A DNA stretch of 64,000 nucleotides from Tamarix chinensis (GCA_030549775.1 CM060172.1:126531122-126595121), one strand, 5' to 3'. Positions 36,334 to 50,471 are shown, counted from the first letter of the stretch. Notes: generated by a model from the sequence alone, not told the origin. Numbers and translations are program-made.

Positions 36334-37190
36334 AGCCAAGCCATTCCTCTCACACACTACCTGATTTTTCCCAACAACCAATGTTATCCTTCCTCCTTTT
36401 CTTCCCTGGTTTTGTGGCCCCCAAACCTCAATAACAACAGTAACCCCTTCATCCTTTTTCCTAATAGCTGTTGGCACTTTAGATGGTGAATTAATGTATA
36501 GTTGTGCTAGAGAAAGGTGGTCTTGTTGATATTACTTGGTTGAGCCACTATCTTATATTTCCTCATCTTCCACCATGGTTTTAGCTCCTCAATTATCTTC
36601 ATTTCCTTACTTTTCCTTCACCAAATTTTAATTACTTCTAACCTCTTATTTTTATGATTGCCATAGTGATCCTAAGGTGTTTGAGTAAGTATTTAAGAGT
36701 ATTGTTAGAAACCGATGTAACTTTGGTTAGGATACACAACTCTAGATTAGGAATTTTCGTTGATATGTGTTGTAAATTTCATGTTACCATAGTTTTTTTT
36801 TTTTCAAAAATCATGTTTAAATTTATTTAAATTGTATTAATGTATTGCTTTATAAGCTTGTGGTTTTATGAGTTTTAATGATTTTATTTGATATTTCCAT
36901 ATTTTTGGCTATGTTAGGTTTTACCTTAACTCTCAACTATGATGATGTTTTTATTTATTATTATAATAAACAACTATGTGGTAAAGTGTATTAAACTGTG
37001 ATTGAGTATTATTGTTGTGAAATAAGTTGAGGTTGGAATTCTTAAGTGTTTTTCAACTTGATGTTTGCTTAGTTGAGGCTGTGAAATAAATGGTTAGGCC
37101 ATTTATGGCATTTGGGTTGTTTCTGCAACCTCCTTGATTTCCAAAACTGAAACATACAAAACAAGGGAAAATATGGAAGCTAAAATTAAT
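36334..37190 (+). mobile_element. Right part of the interrupted sense LTR
   Basis: Continues the LTR from 33039. The block gttaggttttaccttaactctcaactatgatgatg (split words about 36915-36950) matches attaggatttaccataaaatctcaattatgatgg at about 45470-45505 in the LTR at 44147, and the sequence after it also follows that LTR. The match fades near 37190, so the 3' part of this LTR is missing. The pyrimidine-rich part explains the ORF on the opposite strand at 36274-36477. Confidence 0.55.
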
Positions 37191-37923
37191 ATCGAGGGCA
37201 TTATCATTGCATTTAGTGCAATTAGACCCTATTGTTCTGCTTACACTAGATATTAAGGCTAAAACTAAATTTTTTTAATAAAAATAAAATTCCACAACAT
37301 TCTTAATATAATATGATACCATGACAAAGTCAATTAATAATGTAAAAAGTAGTTAACAATAGCTCAAAAAATTAAAAACTATAATACATTTAATACCCAT
37401 TTAAATTGAGACACCATCAAAGATATGACTCCAAAAGTCAAACTAATCTCTCAACACATTCCACCAGCATGCACCTATTATCAAGTATAGTCCCAATCTA
37501 CCTGCACAAGTATATCTCCTCACTATGTACATCATAGATCATCGCAATCCAATTTAAAACAATAATAAGTTAGCTAGGGGAACAACTAAGTAACCCATTA
37601 TTTATAAGGAATATCATAATTTATAGCATTACTATATTACATCAAATATGACCACATATGAGTCAAGTGATAAGATAAAGATTAGCTTGACATTTATAAA
37701 GCCTCTTTGATCATTCACCATATAAACACACTATCTAATTTTATCTATTAAGTGGGAAAAATACAATTAGGAGGGTCATATGAAAAATAAGTCCAAAGAC
37801 ATCTAATAACAACCAAAACTAACCACATGGGATCCATCTCCAAGGTAATCCTTGTGGTCCTAGAACCAAAAGAAAAAAATATAACCTTGGTCATCCAACC
37901 CTTAAGTGTGTACACCCCCTAAC
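37191..37923 (-). mobile_element. Fragment of an antisense LTR of the same family (inferred)
   Basis: No gene. The phrase cttaagtgtgtacaccccctaac at its right edge resembles ccttaagtatgcataccccc at 7258-7280 inside the 6061 LTR, so at least the end looks like an antisense family member. The rest is AT-rich without clear features. Confidence 0.35.
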
Positions 37924-37988
37924 TGTAACATCCCCAAAATTTAAAACTTAAAATTTTCATTTTAAAAAAGTTAATTATGGAAGCTATA
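37924..37988 (-). mobile_element. Left end of an antisense LTR split by later insertions
   Basis: Starts tgtaacatccccaaaattt and runs cttaaaattttcattttaaa up to ggaagc, closely resembling the left ends of the antisense LTRs at 50472 and 6061. It is cut after 65 bp by the element at 37989. Its continuation is most likely 47873-50471 and 53504-54270. Confidence 0.65.
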
Positions 37989-40900
37989 TGTAATACCCTA
38001 AATTTAAACTAACCATAATCCTAGGTAATTAAGTATTTTAATCTACCATAATTCTATAATCATAAAATTTTAACTAAATTCTAACCCTAATCCCACACAT
38101 TTTCTCCTTTTCCTTTCCCTTATTTCCCCCTTTTCTTTTCTTTCTTCCTTACACTAGTTCTTCATCCTTCTCCCATATGACCTCCCTTTCCTACCAATCA
38201 AGTTGAGTTCGGTTTGGTTTATCGAACCAAGCTTCCCTAATTATCATAACTATTACCAAGCCTTTACTCCTCCGCCATCTCCCAACCTTAGTCAAGTAAC
38301 CTTTATACCATCCACTACTATGCCCTATTGATCTACGATTGACTACACCACCACTCTACACCTTACTTCTTAACACCTTCATGCCACCTACCACCATAAA
38401 TAATCTTATCCTTCTCTCCTTAATTTATTTAATTACCTTTCCAAACTCACCCTAGACTCCCTCCCTTCCTTCCCTCAACTTATCTATGCTTCATTGTGTT
38501 TTTTTTCTCAATTATCATGTAGAGAAGATGCATAGCTTATACAACCCTATGCAATTATACCCTTACTTGCATCACTACCAAACACAACCTCACTTTAGCT
38601 ACATCAATCCATGATGAAAATCCCCCTTAGTTATGTCGTTCACCCATCTACTAACTTACTTCTTCAACAACTCTAACCTCACGCAACACCACTTTAATAT
38701 CGTCATTCCCTCATATTACACCACCTTACCCACACCATCACCTCATGCCAAACTACCCCAAATTGCGTTAGAAACCCACACTAAACCACCAAACCACTAT
38801 GAAGAAACCACACCAGAACAACCTAAGATGTGTCAAAGGTGATGCTGCACCCCTTGGTTGTATCAAGAGTTGACGTTTCACCTGTCCTAGCTACACCAAC
38901 TTGTGCCGCATCTAGTTTGAGCCTTGCGCGCCTTGGTTTGCTTTAGTTTTGCTTCATTTTTCCATCCTCCTTTTCCTTATCCTTTCCTTGGTTATCTTCT
39001 TAAGTTTTAACCTTATTTTACTCTTGTTTTTTAGGTGATTTTTCAAGAGCCTCAGAGGAGGCATTATATGGTTACATTTTCTTAAAAATTAGTAACACCT
39101 TATATGAGGATATATGTTGTAATTAGGGATTTTTGAATGCTATATGTATTTTATGTGTAATATCATGTTTGGCATTATTATATTTCTTAATTCATGTTTT
39201 AATATCAGGTTGTGATGATGTTGTAATCTAATATGGAAAGTTGGGTATCAAGTGAAAACATGAACTTATATAGTATACATGCAATAAATTTTATCTTAAG
39301 ACCTTAAGTGTGGTAATATCACATATTCATTTGGTAAAGCATCATAAATGGGAAATGAATGTGGTTAAGTTGTATGATGATGTAATAAATCGTAGGTGGG
39401 AAATTAATGATGTTAGATTTTTAGGTTTTTGTAATATTTGAGGCTTTTGGTATGATAAGGGCTTCTTGGTTAATATGGATTAAATATAGAATTTTGATGG
39501 CTTTAAAATTTGAATGTACTTAAAAAATATGATAAGTATAATACTTGGAATATTCGAGATAATTATGAATAGCATAGATATAATATAATGAAAAAATAAC
39601 TTAAATGGTGAATAATAACCCTAGAAGTAGGCTCGTTATTGCATGTGTAATACATTGGAGTTAGACCTTTATTTTAGGACATGATGATAATTATATTATT
39701 TTAGGATGGTTTACCAAATTTGGTAATGATATGAATCCTATGGGAGAAGTTATGCTTGACTTGTGAAATTAGGATTTTTAAGGGAAATATGGTATTTTCT
39801 CTTGGGTGATGCCCTAATCATCATGTGCTTGTGTATTATGCATCTTGCATGATTTTGTTAAATCTATATTATGTACCATGAATTTGTATACTTATGTTTT
39901 ATTGTTAAAATCAAATAATTAATAGCCTAATAAAACACTAATATTTAAAGGCACATGAGTCAAGATTGGTTGTACATATCCACTATGCTAGATGCGAATA
40001 GTGGCCAAGAGTGTTATGCCTTAGGGTTTTTCCATTATGTTCTATAGGATGAGAATATTGGCTAAGAGCTTTTTACCCTAGGGTTTCATATTATTGATAC
40101 CGTTCCACTGGTTGTGAATAGTAGGGTCCCTGAACTCACTCTAATAAAGAAATGGGTTATAAGTATACCTATTATAGAACTATTTTGATACCTCTCTTGA
40201 GTAATCTCACAATGTGATTTCTATGTATGATTCATCTTCCAGTTTTGGACTTAATTATTATGAATCCCTTTATCTATGATTGTATTGTTACCTTACTCAG
40301 TATGTAGTGTACTAATCATCTTTTTCATAGGTGTTGCTCATTCCCATGAGTAGATAACCTAGATAATTTTGTGCAGATCGATGATGACCGCTTGGATGAT
40401 TTTCCTATTTTTGATCATCTACTTGTGGAGGATTTACCTTTATCATCTTTTGGGTTGTGCATAGAGTAATGTTATCTTGTTACTATTTTTTTTATATACC
40501 TTTTGGACTTTTAGTTCCAATGTATCCCTTTTGATTGTATTTTTATATTATACTTAGAGTTAATCTTTAAGCATTTATTTAAGTTTCATAAATTCTCATT
40601 TATATCATTAGGTACATTTCTCCAATAAAAAATTGTAATGAAAATCATTACACGAGCTCTAGCATTTGCATATCTAGTACTATATGTCTCATTCTCTTCG
40701 GTTGGCACCCTTTTATTTGTAAACTCATCAATATTCAATATAATATATTTTATCTTAAATTAGCTACATTCTTTATCCACATTCTCCTTATATTTCCATT
40801 AGCACATTTCATCCTTTGATCATCTTGAGATGCCGTACCTACATAAAACTATCAAAGAAACAATTTTTTAGATTTTAATAAGACATTAATTTTTTTTTCA

Positions 40901-41439
40901 ATATCACACTAACAAGAAAAAAATTCAAAATCCTAGCTAGGAATAAGACATTGATCTTCTATAGAAAAAAAAATTCAATTCTAAAAAATACCAATCTAGG
41001 AATATCGAAACCACTATAAAATTCTAACCAAATCTAGCTCCTTGATTAGCTTTGTCCTATTTATCGATAAAATAGTAGCAACCACACAAATAACATAACA
41101 TTTAAAGCATGCATACCACAAACCATGAAAAGCAAAACCTTTGTAAAATTTAAAATCTAAATGACAATAAGAAGCACTCCAATCAAATCAAAATAACTCT
41201 TAAAAAATATATAACATATTAAAGAGAAAAATTGAGCAAACATATTTAAAGGAAGCCTTCCCACGTAAGCATGGAAAAATGGAGTGTATGTACAACATTA
41301 AGCAATAAATAAGTAGAAAGCTACATAACTAAAGTAAATAGATCATCATCATCAGTGAAAGAAAGAGGAAATGATGACAATGATCGAAGAAGAAAGTTTG
41401 AGGTAGCAAAAATGGTGGAGGTTCTTCACACAGCTAGAC

Positions 41440-41443
<4 letters not shown>

Positions 41444-41480
<37 letters not shown>
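41444..41480 (+). repeat. (AC)n(AT)n microsatellite
   Basis: A run of ac repeats followed by at repeats, next to the 3' side of the antisense LINE remnant. Confidence 0.95.
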
Positions 41481-41482
<2 letters not shown>

Positions 41483-41499
41483 TGTAAGTAAGTTATGAC

Positions 41500-42790
41500 T
41501 TATATATTACATGAATAATAATCATGATTATACATGACTTAGGAAGAAAAAATTGACACAAAAATAATAAGGGAACCTAATCATGATGACACATTATTCA
41601 TAATATCAACTAACTGAATAAAAGAGGCTCTAGAAGATAATAAATCTGCTCTGCATGCAAGCTCCATCACAATGTCTCATATGGATTTTTGGGGATTCCT
41701 TATGTTTTTATAGATGGTTTTCTAGTTTCGTTCCCACCAAATATGATAAGTGCATGCTATAATTAATACTCAAAGGGCTTGTGTTTGTAGATGTGTACCA
41801 CAACCTCCCCATTCCTTCCAACATAGGTGCAATTCCCATTGGAAGGTAGCGTGTCTATTTCCCATGCTAGAACCTATATGTTACTAGAAATGAGTTGAGT
41901 AAGGAAACTGGAAGAATAAGTGATGGTGGGAAGTAGGGTAGGGATCACACAAGCTTCATGTGACTGTTTATTGCATGCCTATACTTACCATTATATCTCT
42001 GGTAAAGAGATGTTCGTGTATTACAAGCCACACGTGTTATTTGTGTCTAGCTAAGGTTAGTGGGTTCCACACGACCTTGGGTCAATGAAATGTTGGTGTA
42101 TGAATTACGATCCATTCATAAGTCTTTGATATGATATAGTCTAGGCCCCTAGTAAAACAATTTATATTATTTGGCTCAGTAAAACAACTTTGAAATTTAG
42201 GTCTTAAACTCATAAGATTTATGAAGTTCCAAGAGGAATTAGATGGAGGCTTGAATTAACTAAAATATCACCCCTTGATATAATGAGAATGAACCTATTT
42301 AACTTAAAGGAATTGTTGTAGCTTAGTCAACCATCAAAGGAGTTTCCTTGAGGAACTAAACTATAGGTGTGAATTCGCATCAAACTAGTCCACCTTCCTT
42401 TTTAGAGAGGTAGACAATGGACCAAGAAACATGGGATTTATGATAATTATCACAACTAGAATAAATATAAAACCTCCAAATTTAGTTGATTTCATCAATC
42501 AAACATTTATACTACATTAGGATAATGCTCCAATAATCTTGAAGTCCAAAAATAATTGATTGCACTAGTTGAACTCTACCAACCACACTTAGTAACTTTG
42601 ACATCCAAACATAAAATCTTATTGTGAACTTCTCAATGAAAGGTTTGCAATCATTGTAGGTTAATTTTTTTACATGATAGAGGTACAAAGAGGTATCTCA
42701 CTAGGAGCTTACTTTATAGGAAGTGATATAAATTGGTTAATTTGGTCTCTTTTATTAAACAATCTAATTGAGAATTTTGAAAGTATATAG
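41500..42790 (-). pseudogene. Degenerate LINE reverse transcriptase C-terminal fragment
   Basis: On the minus strand, broken text reads YLFVPLSCKKINLQ (about 42700-42660), RFYVWMSKLLSVVGRVQLVQ with SIIFGLQDYWS (about 42620-42545) and, further down, ACTYHIWWERN (about 41765-41730). These are the typical thumb/linker and zf-RVT end of plant L1 ORF2 proteins (compare W..K.LS..GR.QLI.S and IW.ERN). Stops and frameshifts are frequent. It sits inside the LTR at 37989 and explains much of that LTR's extra length. No intact ends were found. Confidence 0.75.
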
Positions 42791-42914
42791 GATATTTTGG
42801 GTTATATGTGATTTTTGGCTCTTTATTTCTTGCATGCGGTATAACACCCAACATTTTATTATTAATGCTTCAACAACTATACATATTTTTAGTAGTAAAC
42901 TTTGGAGTGTTACA

Positions 42915-44146
42915 AATAGTATCAGAGCTTTTGGTTATTGAGAATTGTGTTTCAATTAGAGATTGAGTTTTCATAATCCTAAATGTTATAAGATTCTCTA
43001 TTTTATTTGAAAATTTGGATTAGCCCTGTGAGGAATCAAGAAATGGGTAGCATAAGTGTCCTTTTATATGTGTGATGTGATCTTATGTGGTTAGTAAGAT
43101 TAGGGGTTTTCCCAACATGGTTTTGGTGTCATAGATTTTCATGAATCACATGTAAGTACCTATCACATAGATAATTGTTTTGGATCAATATCCCTATCAA
43201 CATAGTCTCCACTTAGGTTTCGGATCCCTCTACACTTTTATAGGAAATTATAAGAGGATATGTGCATGAAGACGAGGAGGTACCACCTTTCACCTAGCTT
43301 CCAGAATTAGAAGAATGATTTAAACCCTCAAAGATGGTGATTAACAATCATTAGAAGAATCCTTGTACACTTGAAGAGTGATGTTGATGCATCAACAAGA
43401 ATTTAAATGGGACTTTTGAAGTTGATTATTCTTATAGATGAGTATGTCATTCTATGGCAAGGAGACGATGAGTGCTGAGATGTCCATTTTAATGTGCTCT
43501 TGTAATATTATGCAATTTACTAAGAAGTCCTAAGAGTTATGATATAATTCACGGTGTGTAGCCATGTAAGTTTCTATATCAATAAGAACAAGATCATCAA
43601 GAAGATAAAGTGGCCCTATAAGTAGACATCAGATCGTGACACATAAAGCCAAGGATGATTTAATTGTTCCCTTCACCCTTGCCTGAAAATTTTCTTAATT
43701 AATCACTTCTCTAATATTTGAAACATGTTGATCTCTTTGGTTCATTTCTTGGAGAATTACATTGTAGATTAATCCCTCATGAGAAAACCTGATAAGGTTA
43801 AGCTCAAAGATTTATTACAAAGGGTACCTTTATAGATTCTTGACACCAAGATGCAACGGACCATACGAGTTTAGTTATGTTTGTGAATATCCTTTAGAGT
43901 ATTCATGAAATAAAGTAGGCAACCCAGAATTTCAAGAAGGTCATGCACAACCTACACCCCAAGATCTTAGCTCTAGTGTGTTTAATTTCAAGGTTTTCTC
44001 TCTGGGGAATAATACCTTAATAGTTGTTGTGCCTACTTTCATAGGGTATACCTTTATGATCTCCTTCCATTTACATACTTATTCTCTTATTCCCCAACCT
44101 TAACCTATTTGCTTTAGGGAAAAATTCTCTTTTAATGGGGTAACGA
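42915..44146 (+). mobile_element. Interior of the short LTR retrotransposon: primer site, non-coding body, polypurine tract
   Basis: Starts with tagtatcagagc (42917-42928), 11 of 12 bases of the usual initiator tRNA-Met primer site. Ends with aatggggtaacga (44134-44146), a degenerate polypurine tract directly before the next LTR. The 1.2 kb between them has no gag, protease, reverse transcriptase or integrase that I recognise, and only short open frames. The element is therefore non-autonomous or an internal-deletion derivative, and would need proteins supplied in trans. Confidence 0.7.
42917..42928 (+). other. Primer binding site for initiator tRNA-Met
   Basis: tagtatcagagc follows the LTR by two bases. 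The tRNA-Met complement used by most plant LTR elements is tggtatcagagc, so there is one mismatch. Confidence 0.85.
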
Positions 44147-47100
44147 TGTAATACCCTAAATTTTTACGTCCCTAATTTATGGGTAATTAGTTTCTAAATC
44201 CTTTTCCTACCCCCTTAAACTTTGTTTGAGCTCCTTACCCATACTTCTAAAACCCTCCTTTTTACCTTTCTACCCTTCAAGCACTTGTTTTTAAATTAAG
44301 CTAGTCAAATATTGATTAAGTCTTACTTTCAGCTAACTGGCATTCAATATTCTAGACGTGTTCATCCATGACATCTAACGGTTGTTTGCTAGCATCACCA
44401 GTTGATTGAAGTTGGGTGATTATCACCATTATTGATTGTCTTAACTTTTGTTACCTAAAATAGATTTCTATAACCAATAAATTTATATATTTGGGTTTCT
44501 AGATTAAGTCCACACCTTTTTCTAATTTTTGGGAATTGTTTGATCAATTTTCACATTTTTAAAAATTTAGTGGACTTTCTACCTGACCTTAATCATTTTA
44601 ATTATTGTATGACCCCTCATGGTCATTGTTGACCACAAAATTCTTACCCTTACCTTATATAATCATATTTTCTCTTGTCTTCTAACAGTTAACCAAAAAA
44701 TGGCTATAAAACAATCACCTTACACCGCAACCACCCTCTTACACCACCTTATCCTTTCTCTCACACTCTACCGCCTTCATGCCTTACAAGCAATCTCCAA
44801 AATTTGACTTTCCCATCTCTCTTCTAGCCATTTCTAATAGCCATAAAGGGGTATATTCCATTTTGGCTAGTCATTCTACACTCATCTAATACCTAACTTC
44901 AACCTTACTCTCTTCGCTCTACTTTAACCTTTTCACTTGATTTTGAAGTAATCGTCTTTGTTGTTCTTGCTACTTGGTGTTGAGCCCTCCCTCTTAGTTG
45001 CTACTTCATTCTTTCAATTTTTACTTCTAAAACATTAAGTTTTAACTCTTTGGTGCTTGTTTTTATGTAAAAGAGAGTTCAAGTTATAGATTGGTGAAGG
45101 TTTCCCAAGCTTGTCCATGCCTTCATTTTTTATCCTAAGGGTTGTTCTCCTCCCATTTATTTTTCTCTTATATTTTAACCCTTATTATAATTCTATTATC
45201 TAGTCTTTGTTCTTTTTGTTTAGATGATTCTAAGGAGTTATTATGAGTATTTTTTTCTTAGAGATAGAAGAAACATTTGTTAATGATGCATATCTCTAAC
45301 ATAGAGCCTTGTTGCTATGTGTTAATTTTTATGTAATCCATATTAACATGATTTTTTGCGGGAAATCATGTTAGTATTTATTCTAATTCATATTAATAAA
45401 TTAATTGATAAAAATCCATGATTTTATGAGTTTATGATTTTATGTGAAATTTATATATTTTATGCCTTATTAGGATTTACCATAAAATCTCAATTATGAT
45501 GGTGTATTATGCTATTTTAATAATTCCATAAATGAGTAGATTTAATAGAGTTTAAATATTATAATTGTTGTAGTATGTGAGGTTGAAAGTTTTGGTGGTT
45601 TGTGATTTGTGGATGTTAGACCTTAGAGTCATTTGTGGTATTGTGAGTTGTTTTAATTAAAGCTAGCCACATTTTTGAGATACTAAAAATGTAGGGATAG
45701 TTTATTATGATTTTGGATAATTTTAGAAGCCTTGTAAGCTTTTGTGGGTTGTATTTGATTTTTAATCTTGAGGTTAATTTGGTATTTTTTTTTTTGGAAA
45801 TGAATATGTCATTGTATTCCTTATTTTCTTTACATTAAATTTGATATATAATATTTTAGGGTTTAGATGGGTATAACCTAATTTATGACAATAATAAGTT
45901 TTGAGATGTTTAGGTGAATCTTGGGTATTACAATATTTGGGTTAAATATAGAAAATTGAGGGCTGCATAATAATTTTTGGTCCATAACAATGTTAAGTTT
46001 GATATGTTAAATATTAGGGATAAATGGGAGTAATATATATCTAATACTATAAGAAAACAACTTAATTTGGGAATAGTAAGCAAAGGATAATATTATATTT
46101 TATGTGTGAAATGATAAAGTTAGGTCATGAATTTTGGATATATTTTTTTAATTATATATTGGGATAGTGTGTTGAATTTGGTGAATTAGAGAGACTTGTA
46201 GATAGAATTATGGTGTAATTGTGAATTAGGGTGTTCTAAAGGCATTATGGCTTTTTCACTTGTGGAATGTTCCTTTTGTACTTGTTGAATGATCTTATGC
46301 ATTACCTTTAATTCATCTGATCAGTGTATGCCTAATGTATTTAATTTTGATGCATTTCTAAGTGTTTTGATGATAACAATTGTTGGTACGAATTCATAGA
46401 TAATTGGTACCACATGTAATTAATGAGAAACAATGTTCCATGTAATAAGGCAATGGTAATAAGTAAAAACGCTATGATGATAAATAAATCAAGTGATGCA
46501 TTATTATGTGCTAAGTATTAGTTAACTATCCAATAAAACATTACTAATTAAATAGGAATACCACTTGAGCTAGGACCAAGATGATTCCAAGTGTTGAAAT
46601 TATTTGATTATATTAACTAGACCTAATGGAACCAGATGACGTTGGTATAATTTATTCAACCAATCCACTGTCTTATAAAGGTACACATACTTAATGATTT
46701 AAGGTGTATTAGTGACCTGGGAGTATTTTACCCTTGATGTGAGAGTATCATTGAGTTTTACTGCCTTTTTCCATCTATGGTGAAAAGGGGAGTAAATGGT
46801 ATAGTATTAGTGAGGTTGATTATCTTTTTTTCACCTACAAGGTAAATAGGAGATGATTGGTTATATTACAATTGGTTCCTTTATCTCAATGTGACTAAGG
46901 ATTTTTTTTTTGTTACATTGATTGTAAGTTTCTGAGCAATTCATATTTTTCCAAGAACTTACTGCCAAGGAGATAATTACTTGAGAATGTATTTGATTTA
47001 AACTAAAGAAGTGGGAGAGAAAATTAATGTATTTTTATTTTTAATAATTTTGTGTGAGATACAAACAAATAAAGTAAAGTAGGTTCTAATTTTTATGGTA

Positions 47101-47622
47101 CTACTTAGTATTTAGGTTATTTATTAACTAAAGAAGTAAGAGGGTCAAAGGGAAGTTATACTTTAATTTGACTTATTTAGTTACTTCATACCAAGTAAAC
47201 CTATATTTGGTAGTCCCTGGGAAATATAAATTCCTTAAGTAACATAATATTCACCAAACAATACCTAAGTAAATGGATTTGTGTGATTACATACTGATAG
47301 ACTTTAAATAATATTTTCTATTGAATCATTTCGTATCATTAGCATATATACTTGTATATTATATTTCTTATCGTGAGGTTGCTTGGGCTATGCATATCGT
47401 TTTCTATTAATGCGTATTGTTACTTTACTCAGTATGTAGCATACTGACCATCATTTTATAGATATTATTTATCCCCATATGCAACTACCACCTTGTTTTG
47501 CAAGTAATTACTAAAATATACTTTGATGTGATTTTCTGTGATGAGTGTTTAATCATATTTGTTTTGGTGTAGGGTTATCTGAAAATCCCCCTCTCTGTTG
47601 GACTTTTAGTCGTCTGGTTTTG

Positions 47623-47662
<40 letters not shown>

Positions 47663-47872
47663 CCTCTCTAATTTGTAATATTGTATCATTATGGGACCAA
47701 GTGCTTCCCATACTTGATTTCTAGGTATGAGTTACTTTTTACCCTTATATCTAGCATAGATTCGGTATATAGAGTGCATTTTTTATGTTGGATGCAACAT
47801 AACACCCAATATTGTATTACTAATCATTTCAAAATAGTGAAAATTTTGAGTAATAAATTTTGGGGTATTACA
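44147..47872 (+). mobile_element. 3' LTR (3726 bp) of the short-interior element
   Basis: Starts tgtaataccctaaattt and ends ttggggtattaca. It has the pyrimidine-rich block (44620-45180), the actcagtatgtagcatactgaccatc block (47435-47460), an (AT)n run (47625-47657) and the end block acataacacccaatatt (about 47799-47815). Clear sequence differences from the 37989 LTR show an old element or a recombinant between two copies. The bases flanking the pair (ctata and ataag) do not match, which favours recombination or decay. The ORFs at 44619 and 47681 are not genes. Confidence 0.75.
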
Positions 47873-50471
47873 ATAAGGCCAACATGAGATCATAGAGAAT
47901 ACAAGCATGTGAATCATTACCGATAAACATAAAATCATGCAAACATGATTATGATCATACGATATACCATAAATAAGATAATAAAATGTGAATCAACAAC
48001 ATCACTACTATAATTCAAATAATACTATCCAATTATTATATTCCATCAAGTTGATCATGCCGATTAATATTTATTTAACTTGATTCAACCAAAATTTATC
48101 AATAACAATATCTATCCTAACACTCGATCGGTATTGGTCCTAGTTGGCTTGCCCAAACACACAACTAGACCACCAAATAATAAGACACCTGATCATTTTA
48201 GTATGCACAACCTCTATAGGGCATAAAAGTGTCTATAGAATAAAAAGGGTATCTTCGGCCCTCGTAAGAAAACCATGATCACAAGAAAGAAAAACACTAT
48301 AATGGTGCAAAGACCGAACGTAACTCTAACAACCATCTTGAGTGATACAAATCACAACTTAATTAATTCTTTTACTTTATGCGATTACTTTTTATTAAGA
48401 AAATTATCCATCACATAGCAAGGCCTACACAATAACACTTACAACCATCATAGCAACACTTAGCCCTTTCATTAATAGATTCCATTATAAATAAATATGC
48501 ACCTAACATATAAAGGATCAAGTCCAAAACCACATGTCATAAAGGCCTCGCCATTCATCAAGGCATAAAGGCCTAGAATTATTCCTCAAGGAACAAAGGC
48601 CCACCATTATTCCTCGAGCACAAAGGTCCAACATTATCCATGCCATGGAAGACCCAAACTAATCATTAACACATTATCCATGCCATGGAAGATCCAAACT
48701 AATCATTAGCACAAAATCTCGTATTTATCACAAATGATAAATTTGTACCAACACTGATATCAAATGAAGATAAACAAATTTATTCAAGGTTGATTAAAAA
48801 AATTAACTTAACACTCAAAAAAATACCAAAAGTCCAATGAAATACCCTAATCCACAAATACATTAAAAACACTCCCAAATAACTTGATTAATCAACCATG
48901 ACTAACATTAAGGTTATCCTGAAGCCAAATAAGGACTAAAGATGACTATTCACACATAAAATGATGCTTATACTTGTAGGGATACTAATATCATTCTAAG
49001 GTATAACCCAAGCTAATAATGATATTGATTTTCACCTAACCAATTTATTATCTATATCAAACCATTAACTATAAACATTAGATCCTATCAAAACTCAAAC
49101 TTTGTGAAATGCCTAAAATACACTTCACACTTATATTTAGGTCAAAGCACTTAAACTCCTATCCTCCACTCATGAAATATTACCCAAAGGATACACTCAT
49201 CTTATTTAACTTATTTCCTTGACCACTTACACAAATTATACTTAAAATTCTAGAATTAATGTTAAATGAAAAAAATGCCCTTAAACACTCAAACATCAAA
49301 TTATATATATATAATAACTAAATCTAAACAACTCCAAACCCTAATATATTATATAACATACTTTAGTTTAAATTCCTAATGAAAAAATTGATACATTGGG
49401 TTTTTATAAAAAAAAACACTATAATTAGTAGAATACCCTATTATTCAAAACTTAACCAAATTAATTAAACCAAATTCACAAATAGGCTTATATATACTAA
49501 TATACATATAATGACATGCTTAAATAAAATTTAATTAAACACCAAAATCACCAACAAAATCCTTAACATTTAGAGGTCACATAATATCATAAATATCGTT
49601 TCTCAACCAAACTTCATGATAACCAAAATTAAACTTAAACACATGGATATCCATACAAAATCACGCTTAACAAAATAACACACAACTTGAGCATATGATA
49701 AAACCATGATATAAATTCTAAACATCATGAAATAACATATTTCCACAAATAAACCACACAATGCATATTTTACATAAAATCATAATAATAACATGATTTC
49801 ATGCTTAATACTTAAAACACAATGTCATGTTTTTCTTATACTAAAAAAATTGGCATGCTTAGAATTGAAACAAACTACACTTAGCATATAAATCCTATCT
49901 CTAAGGGTTAGATTAAGTTACCAAAAGCCCATGCTCTTAAGCAGAAAGAAAACTTAAACTTAATACCACCGTCTCTATCTCTTGATCACCTTTAAAAAGA
50001 TAAGAGATAATAATTCTGAAGAAAAGATTAACAATCATATAAATAAAATAAACCTTTGAACATAAATGGAGAATTTGCCAAAGAAATAATAAAGGTTATA
50101 ACTCCACCTTCACTAATTAAACATTAACACAAAAACACTTAAGGAAGGTGTTAAAGTTCTAAAAAAAGTAAATTAGGAGGCTAAAGATCAAGATAAGACA
50201 AGAAAAAAAGAAGAAGATGAAGGTGGGCTTAATGATTATAGAAAAATCGAGGGGGATGGAGTTAAATTGTTACCAAGAACACACACCAATGAATAGGCAA
50301 AAAGGAAGGCTAATGGAGGTTATGTGTATAGGAGGTTAAATATAAAGGAAATAAGAATTAAAAATGAGGAGGATGACACACAAAAGTATCAAATTGACAA
50401 GGATAAGGGAGGAGAATTTGCCAGACAACACTTAGCATAACAGAGGAATGAAAGGCAGATGAAGGTTATTG
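47873..50471 (-). mobile_element. Antisense LTR continuation (split by insertions)
   Basis: No gene. The block cctctatagggcataaaagt ... cttcggccctcgtaag (48210-48268) matches the reverse complement of 14640-14720 in the 11011 solo LTR. Short repeats such as aaggcctagaattattcctc and attatccatgccatggaaga (48540-48720) are LTR-internal arrays. A purine-rich block (50150-50460) near the right end is expected for an antisense copy. It most likely joins 37924-37988 on the left and 53504-54270 on the right. Confidence 0.6.
48600..48720 (+). repeat. Short tandem duplication in the LTR (ATTATCCATGCCATGGAAGA)
   Basis: attatccatgccatggaaga followed by (c/t)ccaaactaatcatta(a/g)cac occurs twice in tandem with about 40-bp spacing. 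Related aaaggcc..cattattcctc words precede it. Confidence 0.8.

Larger units (their letters stand above)
37989..42914 (+). mobile_element. 5' LTR of a short-interior LTR retrotransposon (contains a LINE)
   Basis: Starts tgtaataccctaaattt and ends ttggagtgttaca, followed at once by a primer site. The pyrimidine-rich block (38090-38820), the at(a/g)gtaatagt/actcagtatgtagtgtact block (40290-40320) and the end block (ggtataacacccaacatt, about 42839) all have counterparts in the LTR at 44147. The extra length (4.9 versus 3.7 kb) is mostly foreign sequence between about 40600 and 42800, including a LINE remnant. The ORF at 38633-38842 is low complexity. Confidence 0.78.
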
